Positions 8,122 through 17,713 of a stretch of DNA of 64,000 bases are shown piece by piece. Every line of letters begins with the position of its first letter. Position 1 is the stretch's first letter. Made by a program: the position numbers and the translations under genes. This stretch comes from Marinobacter halotolerans (GTDB lineage: Bacteria > Pseudomonadota > Gammaproteobacteria > Pseudomonadales > Oleiphilaceae): assembly GCF_008795985.1 (NCBI RefSeq), contig NZ_VMHP01000001.1, forward strand, positions 496,001 to 560,000. The letters are read 5' to 3'. The notes below the pieces were generated by a model. It made no database searches, was not told the origin of the DNA, and saw only the letters and a list, made by a program, of their open reading frames with translations.

Positions 8122-9699
8122 ATGCAGACCCGGACCCCGGTGCCTTTAAGCACCCGCCTATTGAGCGTTCTGGTCGCCAGCTTTTTACCCCTGGTCGCCA
8201 GCGCTGACACCAGTGCAGACGCCAGCGAGGGTAAAAGCGGCGACACGCTGGTGGTTGCTTTTGAGAAGCCACTGACCACCGTCGACCGGCTGTACTCCAT
8301 ACAGCGCGAGGGTCTGATCCTCTCTCGCCTGACCGACGACGGCCTTTTTTATGTAAATCCTGACACGCTGGAATTTGAGCCACTGGCCGCGGAATCTTAC
8401 CGGTGGGTGAACAGCACCCAACTTGAGGTTACGGTTCGCGATGATGTGGTCTTCCATGACGGCAGCCCGATGACCGCTGACGACGTGGTTTACACCTTCG
8501 AATGGGTACTGGACGAAGATTCCGACACCAGCCGGGGAGCTGTCATCCAGTCGTGGCTGGAAAGCGTCGAAAAAGTGGGCAATCGCACCGTCCGTTTCAA
8601 CCTGCACCTGCCCTATCCGATGGCGCTCAGGGATATGGCCATCAGTATTCCAGTTCGCAAAAAAGGCACTTATGACGGCGCCGAAGGCATGGACAACGCG
8701 GCGGAAGATCGGCCGCTCAACGGCATTGGTCCTTACAGGATCAAAGAATTCAGCGCCGGTCGCGAAATCGTCGTCGAGCGTTTTGAAGACTATTACCAGG
8801 CAAGCCCCAAGGCCAACCCGGCCATTGAAACCATGGTCTTCCGTGTGATTCCCGATCAGGGCACCCAGCAGGCGGAGCTGCTTTCCGGCGGCATCGACAT
8901 GATGATGGGCGTACCACCGGATGTGGCCGACAACATCAGTCACCTGCCGGGCGTTGTGCGCAGGGAAGGCAATGACATTCGCATCGGCTATATCACCCTG
9001 GATGCGGCCGGCCACTCCAACCCGGACAGCCCCTTTACCAAACTGAAGGTTCGGCAGGCCATCAACCACGCCATCAACCGCGAGGAAATCACCCGATATC
9101 TGGTGCGTGGCAGTGCCGAGGTGGTTCCCTACGCCTGTCATCCACGCCAGTTTGGCTGCAACAGTGACGGCCCGACCTACCCCTACAACCCTGAAAAAGC
9201 AAAGCAGCTTCTTGAAGAAGCAGGCTATCCCGACGGCTTTTCCTTCAAGCTTTGGGCCTATCGGGAAAAGATCATTGCCGAAGCCGTGGTCAGTGACCTC
9301 AAAGCGATCGGTCTGGACGTCGACCTGCGTTTCGTGAAGCTGAACGTCTTTGCGAAGGTTCGCAACGACAAGGACATGGAAGCGTTTTTCGCCTCCTATG
9401 GCAGTGGCGGCACGGCCGATGCGTCGGCCTCTACCGGTGTGCACTTTGCGGCGAATTCCGCGCGCAACTATACCGACGATAAAGAACTGGCCGAAACCGT
9501 TCTGGCCGCCGAGCGCACCATCGATCCCGACGAGCGCAAGCGTCTGTACAACAAGGCCCTGACCCGAATCGCGGAACAGGCCTACTGGGTTCCCATGTTT
9601 TCCTACAGCCAAAACTACCTGCTGTCGCCGGGACTTGAATTTGAAGTTCCGAAAGACGGCGTCCCCCGTTTCTGGCAAGCCAGCTGGAGCGACAAATAA
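8122..9699 (+). CDS. Periplasmic substrate-binding protein of a peptide/opine-type ABC importer (SBP_bac_5)
   Basis: A 525-residue solute-binding protein of the DppA/OppA class. A signal peptide covers about 1-28 (LLSVLVASFLPLVASADT). The family pattern is clear: TVRDDVVFHDGSPMTADDVV near 110-130, a central VRQAINHAINREEITRYL region at about 312-329, and YPYNPEKAKQLLEEAGYPDG at about 352-371. AGGAGG lies four bases before the ATG. It is the first gene of a seven-gene operon and overlaps the permease start by one base (TAATG). Proteins of this family bind peptides, but also opines, nickel complexes, glutathione and aminocarboxylates, so the ligand cannot be assigned. Confidence 0.92.
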   Translation: MQTRTPVPLSTRLLSVLVASFLPLVASADTSADASEGKSGDTLVVAFEKPLTTVDRLYSIQREGLILSRLTDDGLFYVNPDTLEFEPLAAESYRWVNSTQLEVTVRDDVVFHDGSPMTADDVVYTFEWVLDEDSDTSRGAVIQSWLESVEKVGNRTVRFNLHLPYPMALRDMAISIPVRKKGTYDGAEGMDNAAEDRPLNGIGPYRIKEFSAGREIVVERFEDYYQASPKANPAIETMVFRVIPDQGTQQAELLSGGIDMMMGVPPDVADNISHLPGVVRREGNDIRIGYITLDAAGHSNPDSPFTKLKVRQAINHAINREEITRYLVRGSAEVVPYACHPRQFGCNSDGPTYPYNPEKAKQLLEEAGYPDGFSFKLWAYREKIIAEAVVSDLKAIGLDVDLRFVKLNVFAKVRNDKDMEAFFASYGSGGTADASASTGVHFAANSARNYTDDKELAETVLAAERTIDPDERKRLYNKALTRIAEQAYWVPMFSYSQNYLLSPGLEFEVPKDGVPRFWQASWSDK

Positions 9700-10616
9700 T
9701 GCTTAATTACGTTATGAAACGCGGCCTGATGGCCCTGCTCGTTGCACTGACAGTCTCTTTCGGCACCTTCGCACTGTTCCACTTTGCGACGGATCCGGCA
9801 CAGACCATCGCCGGTGAAGATGCGCCCCAGGAGATGGTGGACGACATCCGCGAACAGTATGGTTTTGACCGCCCCGTCTCCGTGCAATACCTCGACTGGC
9901 TCGGCAGCACATTGCAGGGTGACTTCGGCCAGAGCTATTTCTGGAAGCAGCCAGTGGTAGATCTGATTCAGGAGCACGCCAAAGTCACGGTGCTGCTGGC
10001 ACTCGCAGGGCTTTCGGTAACCATTCTGATTGCTTTGCCGCTGGGGATCAGCGCTGCTCTCAAACCCAACAGCTGGGTCGATCGATTTGCACTCTCGACA
10101 GCGGTTTCTGCCCAGGCCATCCCCAACTTCTGGCTGGGCCTGATGCTGATCATCCTGTTCGCCGTCATGTTTCCGATCTTCCCGGTGTCCGGCGACGCCA
10201 CCTGGAAACATTACGTACTGCCTGCCTTCGTGCTGGGCGCCAGCTCGGTTCCGGCCGTAATGCGCCTGACCCGTACCGGCCTTCTGGATGTGCTGTCTTC
10301 CGACTACATCCGTACCGCAAAAGCCAAGGGCTTTATGGGCTACCGGCTGATCCTCCAGCAGGCTATGCGTAACGCCCTGCTGCCCATCGTCAGCGTCCTG
10401 GCAGTGCAGCTAGGTCACAAACTGGGTGGCTCGGTGGTTACCGAATCCGTGTTCAGTATGAACGGTCTTGGCCGGCTGGCTGTGGAGTCCATTTTCAACT
10501 CGGACATCCCCACGGTGCAGTCGCTGATTCTGATCTTTGTACTGACCTTTGTATTGCTCACGCTGGCGGCTGATCTGATCAACGCCTGGCTTGATCCTCG
10601 GATCCGGATGGGGTGA
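9699..10616 (+). CDS. ABC importer permease, DppB/OppB type
   Basis: A 305-residue inner-membrane permease with about six membrane segments. It starts MLNYVMKRGLMALLVALTVS and has the DppB hallmarks AEDAPQEMVDDIREQYGFD-like periplasmic region and LDWLGSTLQGDFGQSY. The cytoplasmic EAA loop around YIRTAKAKGFMGYRLI contacts the ATPase. It ends with NAWLDPRIRMG, the usual C-terminus of this family. It overlaps the binding-protein gene by one base and is followed directly by the second permease. Confidence 0.93.
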   Translation: MLNYVMKRGLMALLVALTVSFGTFALFHFATDPAQTIAGEDAPQEMVDDIREQYGFDRPVSVQYLDWLGSTLQGDFGQSYFWKQPVVDLIQEHAKVTVLLALAGLSVTILIALPLGISAALKPNSWVDRFALSTAVSAQAIPNFWLGLMLIILFAVMFPIFPVSGDATWKHYVLPAFVLGASSVPAVMRLTRTGLLDVLSSDYIRTAKAKGFMGYRLILQQAMRNALLPIVSVLAVQLGHKLGGSVVTESVFSMNGLGRLAVESIFNSDIPTVQSLILIFVLTFVLLTLAADLINAWLDPRIRMG

Positions 10617-11558
10617 ATGATGAACACGACCAAAACAATGAATCCGTCTGAACTGAGTACCAAAGAGCTGGGCGACACGGCAGAGGAAACCAATCTGGGC
10701 CTGAGTCCGACCATGGCGGCGCTGAAGCGTGCACGAAGCCATTATGGCCTGAAGATCGGCCTGGGCATCCTTTTGGTGATGGCTGTCTTTGCTATCTTTG
10801 CCCCATGGCTGGCGCCTTACGACCCTTACCTGCAGAACCTGCCGATGCGCATGCTGCCGCCGGTCTGGGTTGAAGGCGGCAGTTGGGAATACCTTCTGGG
10901 CACCGATCATCTGGGCCGGGATTACCTGAGCCGCATCATCTACGGTGCGCGGATTTCCATGACCATCGGCATTGGCGCCGCCAGCATTGGCATGGTGATC
11001 GGCGTCACCCTCGGCCTGATCGCCGGCTACTTTGGTGGCTGGCTGGACCAGGCGGTGAACTTCCTGGTGACCTGTCAGCTCGCGGTTCCTTCATTGCTGC
11101 TGATCATGGCGCTGGTGTTTGTCATCGGACAGTCCATCACGGTGGTGATCTTCGTCATCGGTGCCACCCACTGGGTGTTCTATCTGGTGGTCACCCGGTC
11201 TGCGACCCTGCGAATGCGGGAGCTGGATTTTGTTGCTGCTGCACAGGCCATGGGTTGCAGCAAATTCCAGATTGCCGTGAAAGAGGTGCTGCCCAACCTG
11301 GTGAACCAGATCATGGTGATTTTCACACTGGAAGTGGCTGTGGCCATACTGAACGAAGCCACGCTGTCCTTCCTCGGCCTGGGCATTCCATCACCGATCC
11401 CGTCCTGGGGCCTGATGATTGCCGAAGGTAAGCAAGCCATGTTCTTCCAGCCCTGGCTGGTGATTCTACCCGGTATTTCTCTGTTCATTCTCGTGATTGC
11501 CATCAACCTGCTGGGTGATGGCGTGCGAGACGTGACTGTGACAAACCGGAGAAACTGA
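10617..11558 (+). CDS. ABC importer permease, DppC/OppC type
   Basis: A 313-residue second permease. The N-terminal cytoplasmic part of about 45 residues precedes the first membrane segment (GLKIGLGILLVMAVFAIF). LLGTDHLGRDYLSRIIYGAR is the DppC signature, and the EAA loop is DFVAAAQAMGCSKFQIAVKE. It ends in NLLGDGVRDVTV, typical of the family. The start codon immediately follows the upstream stop, and the ATPase gene starts one base after its stop, so translation is likely coupled. Confidence 0.93.
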   Translation: MMNTTKTMNPSELSTKELGDTAEETNLGLSPTMAALKRARSHYGLKIGLGILLVMAVFAIFAPWLAPYDPYLQNLPMRMLPPVWVEGGSWEYLLGTDHLGRDYLSRIIYGARISMTIGIGAASIGMVIGVTLGLIAGYFGGWLDQAVNFLVTCQLAVPSLLLIMALVFVIGQSITVVIFVIGATHWVFYLVVTRSATLRMRELDFVAAAQAMGCSKFQIAVKEVLPNLVNQIMVIFTLEVAVAILNEATLSFLGLGIPSPIPSWGLMIAEGKQAMFFQPWLVILPGISLFILVIAINLLGDGVRDVTVTNRRN

Positions 11559-11559
11559 T

Positions 11560-13605
11560 ATGGGGACTGAAATGGGTACTGAAATGAATGAAGCATCCAT
11601 TCTGGATATCCAGGATCTGTCAGTCGACATTCCGACGGACTCCAACACCTTGCACGCCGTTCGGGGCATTAGCCTTGAACTGAACCGGGGCGAAACCCTG
11701 GGCATTGTGGGCGAGTCCGGCTCCGGCAAATCCATGACGGCCCTGGCCCTGATGAACCTTCTGCCCCCGGCGGCAAGGCGCCAGGCCTCCTGTATCAATT
11801 TCGATGGCAGTGATCTGACCCACGCCACCGAACGGGAACTGGCCAGCAAGATTCGCGGTCAGCGCATTGGCATGATTTTCCAGGAGCCGATGACCAGCCT
11901 GAACCCGGTCTACTCCATCGGTCGTCAGCTCAAAGAGACCATGACGATCCACCGCAAGGTATCGGACGCCGAGGCCGAGAAACGCGCCATCTACCTGCTT
12001 GAAAAGGTCGGTCTACCGGACCCCGCCAGTCGCCTTAAGCAGTATCCGCACGAGCTGTCTGGCGGGCAGCGCCAGCGGGTGATGATTGCCATGGCGCTGA
12101 TGAACGAGCCGGAACTGCTGATTGCAGACGAGCCGACCACCGCGCTGGACGTCACCATTCAGGCACAGATCCTTCACCTTCTGTGGGAGCTGCAGCAGGA
12201 ATTTGGCATGTCCATGATTCTGATCACTCACGATCTGGGCGTTGTATCGCGGGCGGCAGACAATATTGCGGTGATGTATGCGGGTGACATCGTGGAAACC
12301 GGCAAAACCGCCGAAGTCTTGCAGGACCCGCGTCACCCCTACACCAAAGGTTTGCTGGAATGCGTGCCCGGATACCAGGGCGCCCACCAGAAACGCCTGG
12401 GCGCGATTCCCGGCATTGTGCCGGCGATGACCGGTGAGATTACCGGTTGCGCCTTTGCCACCCGTTGCCCGCGGGCGGCGGATATCTGCAGAACGGATAA
12501 CCCGCCCACAAAGAAACTGCATCAGGGCCGCTATTTCGTCTGCCACGAGCCAGATCTGATCGCAACGGATACGGCGGCCCAAAAGCCTGCGGCTGTGAAC
12601 GAAGCGACGAGAGAATCCGGCCTGGCCAAAGGCGAGAACGTTCTGACGGTTGATCATGTCAGCTGTACCTTTTCGGTCCGTCGTGGCCTCTTTGGCAAGC
12701 GCAAACCTCTGCAAGCCCTGGACGACGTCAGCCTGACCCTGAGAAAGGGCGAAGTACTGGCGCTGGTGGGCGAATCCGGTTGTGGCAAAACCACGCTGAC
12801 CCGCACCATCATGGGGTTGCAGATGCCCAGCTCCGGGTCGGTGGCTCTGAACAATCAGCGAATTGAAAATCTACCGCCTATGGACCGGGCACGGATGATC
12901 CAGCCTATTTTTCAGGATCCCTATTCGTCTTTGAATCCGCGTAAAACCATCGGCGACATCATCGCAAAACCGTTAGTGGTGCATGGTATTGGTTCGAAAA
13001 AGGAACAGCACGATCGCGTGCGCCAGATTATGGAACTGGTGGGCCTGCCAAGCCGGGTGTTCAACAGCTACCCGGACCAGCTTTCCGGCGGCCAACGACA
13101 ACGTGCGGCGATCGGCCGGGCGCTGATCCTGAATCCGGAAGTAGTGATCTGTGACGAGCCCACCTCTGCCCTGGACGTTTCCGTACAGGCCCAGATCCTG
13201 AACTTGCTATTGGACCTGCGGGACGAGCTGGATCTGACCTACCTGTTCGTGACCCACAACCTGTCGGTGGTGCAACACATGGCCGACCGTGTCGCGGTGA
13301 TGTATCTCGGTGAAATCGTCGAATGCGGCGACCGCGACCAGGTGATGTCCGAGCCCAAACACCCCTATACCCAGGCGCTGATGGATTCGGCGCTTAGCAT
13401 CTCGCCGGGCGAGACAATACCCGACCCGGGTCTTTCCGGCGATTTCCCTAACCCGATGAACCGGCCCAGCGGCTGCCCTTTCCACCCGCGCTGTCCTCTC
13501 GCAGACCAGCAGTGCCGTGAAAGCAAACCGCGCCCCGAAATCATCGACAACACGCTGGTTCAGTGCTGGAAGGCCGAGTCTTCCCGTCGCCAGCTCAAAT
13601 CATGA
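11560..13605 (+). CDS. Fused double ATPase of the peptide-type ABC importer (DppD-DppF fusion)
   Basis: A 681-residue protein with two complete nucleotide-binding domains. The first has Walker A GESGSGKS, signature LSGGQRQRV and Walker [13 protein letters not shown]; the second has [17 protein letters not shown] and [12 protein letters not shown]. Each is followed by an oligo_HPY extension with conserved cysteines ([15 protein letters not shown] and [15 protein letters not shown]). The fusion replaces separate DppD and DppF, so the importer is B-C-DF plus the binding protein. The 5' end holds a 12-base near-repeat that gives three in-frame ATGs (residues 1, 5, 9); GGAGA before the first favours it. 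Confidence 0.93.
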   Translation: MGTEMGTEMNEASILDIQDLSVDIPTDSNTLHAVRGISLELNRGETLGIVGESGSGKSMTALALMNLLPPAARRQASCINFDGSDLTHATERELASKIRGQRIGMIFQEPMTSLNPVYSIGRQLKETMTIHRKVSDAEAEKRAIYLLEKVGLPDPASRLKQYPHELSGGQRQRVMIAMALMNEPELLIADEPTTALDVTIQAQILHLLWELQQEFGMSMILITHDLGVVSRAADNIAVMYAGDIVETGKTAEVLQDPRHPYTKGLLECVPGYQGAHQKRLGAIPGIVPAMTGEITGCAFATRCPRAADICRTDNPPTKKLHQGRYFVCHEPDLIATDTAAQKPAAVNEATRESGLAKGENVLTVDHVSCTFSVRRGLFGKRKPLQALDDVSLTLRKGEVLALVGESGCGKTTLTRTIMGLQMPSSGSVALNNQRIENLPPMDRARMIQPIFQDPYSSLNPRKTIGDIIAKPLVVHGIGSKKEQHDRVRQIMELVGLPSRVFNSYPDQLSGGQRQRAAIGRALILNPEVVICDEPTSALDVSVQAQILNLLLDLRDELDLTYLFVTHNLSVVQHMADRVAVMYLGEIVECGDRDQVMSEPKHPYTQALMDSALSISPGETIPDPGLSGDFPNPMNRPSGCPFHPRCPLADQQCRESKPRPEIIDNTLVQCWKAESSRRQLKS

Positions 13606-13634
13606 TCCCAAAAACAATACAGAGGACCTGCGCC

Positions 13635-14708
13635 ATGAAACTCATCGCCATATTTCTAGTAGGGCTACTGTCCGTCCTCTCCGGTTGCGCTTCGGTGCAG
13701 TCTGAAAGCGCGGCAGTCAGCGAAGAGGCCGAATCAAATCTGTTCCAGCCGGAAACCTTCGAAAGCTACGGCTCGTTTGTCGTGTCAGCCGGCACAGAGG
13801 AAAAACCGGTCGACATGCGAGTCTGGTACTCCAAGCCGGACAACGTAACACCCGATACGCCCATCATCATGGTGATGCATGGCGGGCGGCGTGACGCTGA
13901 CAATTACCGGGATTACTGGGGAGCCTACGCAAAACAGTACGATGTCCTGATCGTGGCTCCCCAATTTTCCGACGAAGACTTCCCCACAGGGTGGGGCTAT
14001 CAGATGGGCAATTGGGTCACCCAGGATTCTAGCTCCACCGATGCCAGCAAAGGTGAGCGCGTGCCGGTGGAACAAACATCCTTTGCCACCTTCGAACGGG
14101 CTTTTGACAAGATCAAAGACAAGTTTGGGGTTAATGCAGAAACCTACGATATCTGGGGTCATGGTAGTGGTGGCCAGTTCGTTACCCGCATGATCATGCT
14201 CTATCCAGAAGCCCGGATTGGCACCGCTATTGCCGCCAACTCCGGCAGCTACACCTTCCCGGACTGGACCTTGCCTCTGCGCTATGGACTGAAGAACACC
14301 GGCGTTGAACCGGAGGATCTGAAAGCCTCCTACAAGCATCACCTGGTAATCATGCTGGGCACCGAAGATAACGATCCGTCTCATCGTCTGCTGAGCCAGT
14401 TGGAGATTGCCCAGGCTCAAGGCGCGCATCGCCTGGAGAAAGGCCAGAATTTCTACAAGGTCAGTAAGGCCCAGGCCGAAAAGCTCAACACCGAATACAA
14501 CTGGGAACTTGAAACCGTCTACGGCGTTCGCCATAGCGGACGAAAAATGGCGGCCGCCGGAGCAGAATACCTGCTTGAGGGCAAGACCGAAGAGCCGCTA
14601 TTCACCGACGATATGGAAGTGAACGAGCCCTACCGCAGGGACAGCCGAGCAGAACAGGAAAGCGGGCTGCTGCAGGGCTCCGACGACGGAGAGGCCTCTC
14701 CGTTCTGA
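13635..14708 (+). CDS. Lipoprotein alpha/beta hydrolase (PHB-depolymerase-like esterase fold)
   Basis: A 357-residue exported hydrolase. The start at 13635 is chosen because it begins a lipoprotein signal (MKLIAIFLVG, lipobox VLSGC, Cys18); the frame runs 72 bases further upstream without one. IIMVMHGGRRDADNYRDYWG is the oxyanion-side motif and WGHGSGGQF the nucleophile elbow with the catalytic Ser. The C-terminal 60 residues are acidic and polar. It lies 29 bases after the ATPase gene in the importer operon. A periplasmic or outer-membrane hydrolase here could release a smaller compound for uptake. Substrate unknown; esterase activity is inferred from the fold. Confidence 0.8.
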   Translation: MKLIAIFLVGLLSVLSGCASVQSESAAVSEEAESNLFQPETFESYGSFVVSAGTEEKPVDMRVWYSKPDNVTPDTPIIMVMHGGRRDADNYRDYWGAYAKQYDVLIVAPQFSDEDFPTGWGYQMGNWVTQDSSSTDASKGERVPVEQTSFATFERAFDKIKDKFGVNAETYDIWGHGSGGQFVTRMIMLYPEARIGTAIAANSGSYTFPDWTLPLRYGLKNTGVEPEDLKASYKHHLVIMLGTEDNDPSHRLLSQLEIAQAQGAHRLEKGQNFYKVSKAQAEKLNTEYNWELETVYGVRHSGRKMAAAGAEYLLEGKTEEPLFTDDMEVNEPYRRDSRAEQESGLLQGSDDGEASPF

Positions 14709-14720
14709 AGACACTCAATC

Positions 14721-15539
14721 ATGAGCGATGTAACCACTATGGAACAGCAAATGCCCCGGTCGATTGTCCGTTTATCGAATGGTCGGCTCAGCTATCTGGA
14801 AAACGGCAGCGGTACGCCGGTGCTCTTCCTGCACGGATTGAACGGTAACGGCTCCAGCTGGGTGGACCAGCTGTCCGCCCTCGCGCCCACCATGAAAATG
14901 TGGGCCTGGGATGCCCCGGGCTACGGTGAATCCGACGTCGCCGGTGATTCGGTGACAGATCTGGCCAATGTCGCCATTGAATTCCTGATGGCCTGCGACA
15001 GCGGCCCGGTCAATATTGTCGGGCACTCGATGGGCGGACTGGTGGCGATGAAGATCGCCATCATGAAGCCCGGCCTGGTGAAGCGCCTGATCCTGTCGTG
15101 CACTCATCCCGGACATGGCCTGTCCGATCAGGAGGGGGCGAACGAACGTTATCAGCGCCGCCTCCGCGAACTTAAAGAGCTTCCCAGGGAGGAGTACGGC
15201 CGGCGGCGAGCCAAGGGTATGCTCCCGGCTGACGCCAGCGACCTTGTCTTTCGGCGCGTAGCCGACATTGCCGCCGAGTCCCGGCCGGAAGGGGTGGTGA
15301 ACGCAGCATGGGCCATCCAGACCGCCAATCTGCAGCCGGAACTGTCACAGATTCAGGCGCCAACTCTGGTCATTACCTGTGACAGGGATTCTGTTGCGCC
15401 ACTGAAAAAAGCACAACCCTTGCTGGATCAAATCCCTGATGTCCGCCACCTGGAGCTTAGGGGCCTGGGGCATGCTCCCTATATCGAAGACGCATTGCGC
15501 TACAACGCTGCCGTGTCGGACTTTCTGATCGGCGTCTAG
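14721..15539 (+). CDS. Cytoplasmic alpha/beta hydrolase
   Basis: A 272-residue hydrolase without a signal peptide. It has VLFLHGLNGNGSSW (oxyanion HG motif), NIVGHSMGGLVAM with the nucleophile Ser, an acid at VITCDRDSVAP and the catalytic His in LRGLGHAPYIED. The whole looks like the enol-lactonase/haloalkane-dehalogenase group, for example PcaD. It sits 12 bases after the lipoprotein hydrolase and 33 before the lyase. Together with a PcaB-like lyase it hints at an enol-lactone or ester intermediate, but the substrate is not determined. A start at the second Met (residue 8) is also possible. Confidence 0.85.
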   Translation: MSDVTTMEQQMPRSIVRLSNGRLSYLENGSGTPVLFLHGLNGNGSSWVDQLSALAPTMKMWAWDAPGYGESDVAGDSVTDLANVAIEFLMACDSGPVNIVGHSMGGLVAMKIAIMKPGLVKRLILSCTHPGHGLSDQEGANERYQRRLRELKELPREEYGRRRAKGMLPADASDLVFRRVADIAAESRPEGVVNAAWAIQTANLQPELSQIQAPTLVITCDRDSVAPLKKAQPLLDQIPDVRHLELRGLGHAPYIEDALRYNAAVSDFLIGV

Positions 15540-15572
15540 CTTCCCATTCACGGACAAAGAACAGACGAAACC

Positions 15573-16925
15573 ATGGATATCAAGGCAGCAAATCTGTTCA
15601 GCATGGAGTCCAAGATTCAGGCCTGGCTCGACGTGGAAGTGGCCCTGGCGAGAAGCCAGGCCGAGCTGGGCATGATTCCGTGTGATGCCGCCGATGAAAT
15701 AGCGCGTAAAGGCTCACTTGAATGGATAGACAAAACCGCCCTGCTGGACGATATGCAGGTAACCAGAGCCCCTATTGTGTCTCTGGTGCGATTTCTCGCC
15801 CAGGCCTGTAACGGCAGTGCCGGGGACTATGTGCATTGGGGTGCGACGACCCAGAACATTATGCAGACAGCGGAGGTGTTGCTGATGCGTCAATCCCATC
15901 AGCAATTGCTCAATCTGCTGGCCAACTGCTTTGATGCTTTGGCAAACCAGGCCGAGTCCGGATCCGATGTCGTGATGGCCGGGCGGACCCAGCGTCGTCA
16001 TGCGTTGCCCATAACCTACGGCTTCAAGGCTGCAGGCTGGATAGATGAATTGCTGCGCCACAAGCAGCGTTTTCAGGAAGCGGAACCGAGGGTGTTCACC
16101 CTGATTTTCGGCGGTGCAGTCGGCGCCATGCATTCATTCGGCGGAGCTGGTGAAGCATTAAACAGAGCCATGGCCCATCGCCTGGGCCTTAGCTACGTGG
16201 ACGTGCCCAGCCGATCCGTCAACGACCATCTAATCGAGTATGTGCTCTTGCTGGGGTTTCTAGCCTCAACCTGCGCCAAAATTGGCCAGGAACTTTACAC
16301 GCTGATGTCCGAGGAAGTTGGCGAGGTTTACGAAGACCTTGGCGACGAAGTGGTTGGTAGCAGCACCATGCCCCAGAAAGTGAACCCGAAACTTTCCGTC
16401 AACGTGATTGCCCTGGCAGCACAGTTGCGCGCCCAGATAAGCCTGGCCATGGATGCCGCACAAACCAGCCATGAAGGCGATGCCACCTCCAGCAAAATGA
16501 TTTACACGGCGGTCGATACGGCCTGCCCCCTCGCGATTGAAATGCTGGAGCAACTCGAAGAGTTATTGATCAGACTGCGACTGATGCCGGAACGGATGCG
16601 GGCCAATCTGAAGCTGACGGGAGGAATGATCAACAGCGAAAATGTCATGATGGCACTGGCAAACCGTGGCCTTGGCAGGCAGAAAGCACATGACGTGGTT
16701 CACTCGGCGGCCATCACGGCAGCCAGGGAACATCGACCTATAAGCGAAGTGCTGGCCGAAAACCCGGCCGTAAGCACTCTGCTAACGGCTGACGACATTG
16801 GCAAAGCCTTGAACCCGGAAAACCACCTGGGCGAGAGCATCGGGCTGGCCCGCAGGCTGGCAGGCCGAGCCAAAGCCGGTGCTGACTCGCTCCGCAGCCA
16901 CAGCAAAACGCTGATTCGGGATTGA
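15573..16925 (+). CDS. Fumarase/adenylosuccinate-lyase superfamily enzyme (PcaB-like)
   Basis: A 450-residue enzyme of the aspartase/fumarase superfamily. The signature GSSTMPQKVNP is at 262-272, DYVHWGATTQNIMQTA near 85-100 and LTGGMINSENVMMALA near the C-terminus. The second conserved region reads GRTQRRHALP, without the Thr-His of adenylosuccinate and argininosuccinate lyases; 3-carboxy-muconate cycloisomerases (PcaB) likewise lack that His, and the length fits PcaB. Superfamily members eliminate fumarate from C-N or C-O bonded substrates or cycloisomerise muconates. It is the last gene of the importer operon, so its substrate is probably derived from the imported compound. It is not the housekeeping purB by context. 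Confidence 0.85.
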   Translation: MDIKAANLFSMESKIQAWLDVEVALARSQAELGMIPCDAADEIARKGSLEWIDKTALLDDMQVTRAPIVSLVRFLAQACNGSAGDYVHWGATTQNIMQTAEVLLMRQSHQQLLNLLANCFDALANQAESGSDVVMAGRTQRRHALPITYGFKAAGWIDELLRHKQRFQEAEPRVFTLIFGGAVGAMHSFGGAGEALNRAMAHRLGLSYVDVPSRSVNDHLIEYVLLLGFLASTCAKIGQELYTLMSEEVGEVYEDLGDEVVGSSTMPQKVNPKLSVNVIALAAQLRAQISLAMDAAQTSHEGDATSSKMIYTAVDTACPLAIEMLEQLEELLIRLRLMPERMRANLKLTGGMINSENVMMALANRGLGRQKAHDVVHSAAITAAREHRPISEVLAENPAVSTLLTADDIGKALNPENHLGESIGLARRLAGRAKAGADSLRSHSKTLIRD

Positions 16926-16928
16926 AGC

Positions 16929-17627
16929 TCAGTCCGTCAGGCCCAGACTCTCACCGTCCTTGAGAATGCAGCTGTCCAGAAGCTCCAGGTATCCTGCTTT
17001 GGTCTTTTGCTTGGTCTGGGCGTGGGCTTTCATATTAAGCTGTTTGAACTGCTGCGCCACCTCGTTGGCCCGGGCCATCAAGGCATCTGGTTCGACGGTT
17101 TCGTCAAGATAGCCCGCCTCGGTGGCACCCTCGGGGTTGTAAATTTCAGCGTTGACCACACTGCGGTAGAAATGTGATGGAGTCAGGCGATGGCGGGCAA
17201 TCTCAATACCGACGTGGTGCATGGTCATGCCGATAGCCACTTCATTCAGACCCAGCTTGAAGCTGCCCTTGATGCCGATACGGTAATCCACCGACAGCAT
17301 GATGAAGGCCCCCTTGGCGATGGCGTGACCACTGCACGCGCCAATGATCGGCAACGGGAACGCCGCCAGGCGACGGGTAAACGTAGAGCCCATGGTGACA
17401 AGTGCGGTAGCCTCTTTCGGGCCTTTCTGCATTTCTTTCAGGTCATAACCGCCTGAAAAGATGCCGGGCTGGCCGGTCAGGATGACCACGGCTTTGTCTT
17501 CTTCGGCACGGTCCAGTGCCGTGTTCAGCGCCTCGAACACCTCATGGCTCAATGCATTGGCTTTGCCATTGCTGATGGTGATTGTCGCTACGCCGTCATT
17601 CAGTTGATAACTTACAAGATCCGTCAC
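16929..17627 (-). CDS. Crotonase / enoyl-CoA hydratase-isomerase family protein
   Basis: A 232-residue single-domain crotonase. It shows the two oxyanion-hole segments, GIFSGGYDLKEM and GACSGHAIAKGAFIML, and the NEVAIGMTM helix region. The second segment has AKGAF where hydratases usually have AGGG, and only one of the two catalytic Glu positions (in NEV) is obvious. The exact reaction on the acyl-CoA is therefore uncertain; an isomerase or another crotonase activity is possible. It is convergent with the lyase operon, leaving three bases between stop codons, and is not part of that operon. Confidence 0.85.
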   Translation of the reverse strand: MTDLVSYQLNDGVATITISNGKANALSHEVFEALNTALDRAEEDKAVVILTGQPGIFSGGYDLKEMQKGPKEATALVTMGSTFTRRLAAFPLPIIGACSGHAIAKGAFIMLSVDYRIGIKGSFKLGLNEVAIGMTMHHVGIEIARHRLTPSHFYRSVVNAEIYNPEGATEAGYLDETVEPDALMARANEVAQQFKQLNMKAHAQTKQKTKAGYLELLDSCILKDGESLGLTD

Positions 17628-17713
17628 CGGCCATTCCTCATGCTTGGTTTACTTTGAAAGGCTGAACTTTGCCAGCTTCTGAATTCAGCCTCAATACTTT
17701 CGCTTTGTGTCAG

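Noticed and set aside
8185..9678. 497-codon minus-strand open frame
   Set aside because: It lies entirely opposite the importer binding protein, whose family motifs and operon context are unambiguous. The antisense translation shows no motif.
15573..16925. Calling the lyase purB (adenylosuccinate lyase of purine synthesis)
   Set aside because: The second conserved region lacks the Thr-His of PurB, and the gene sits at the end of an importer/hydrolase operon. A PcaB-like catabolic lyase fits better.
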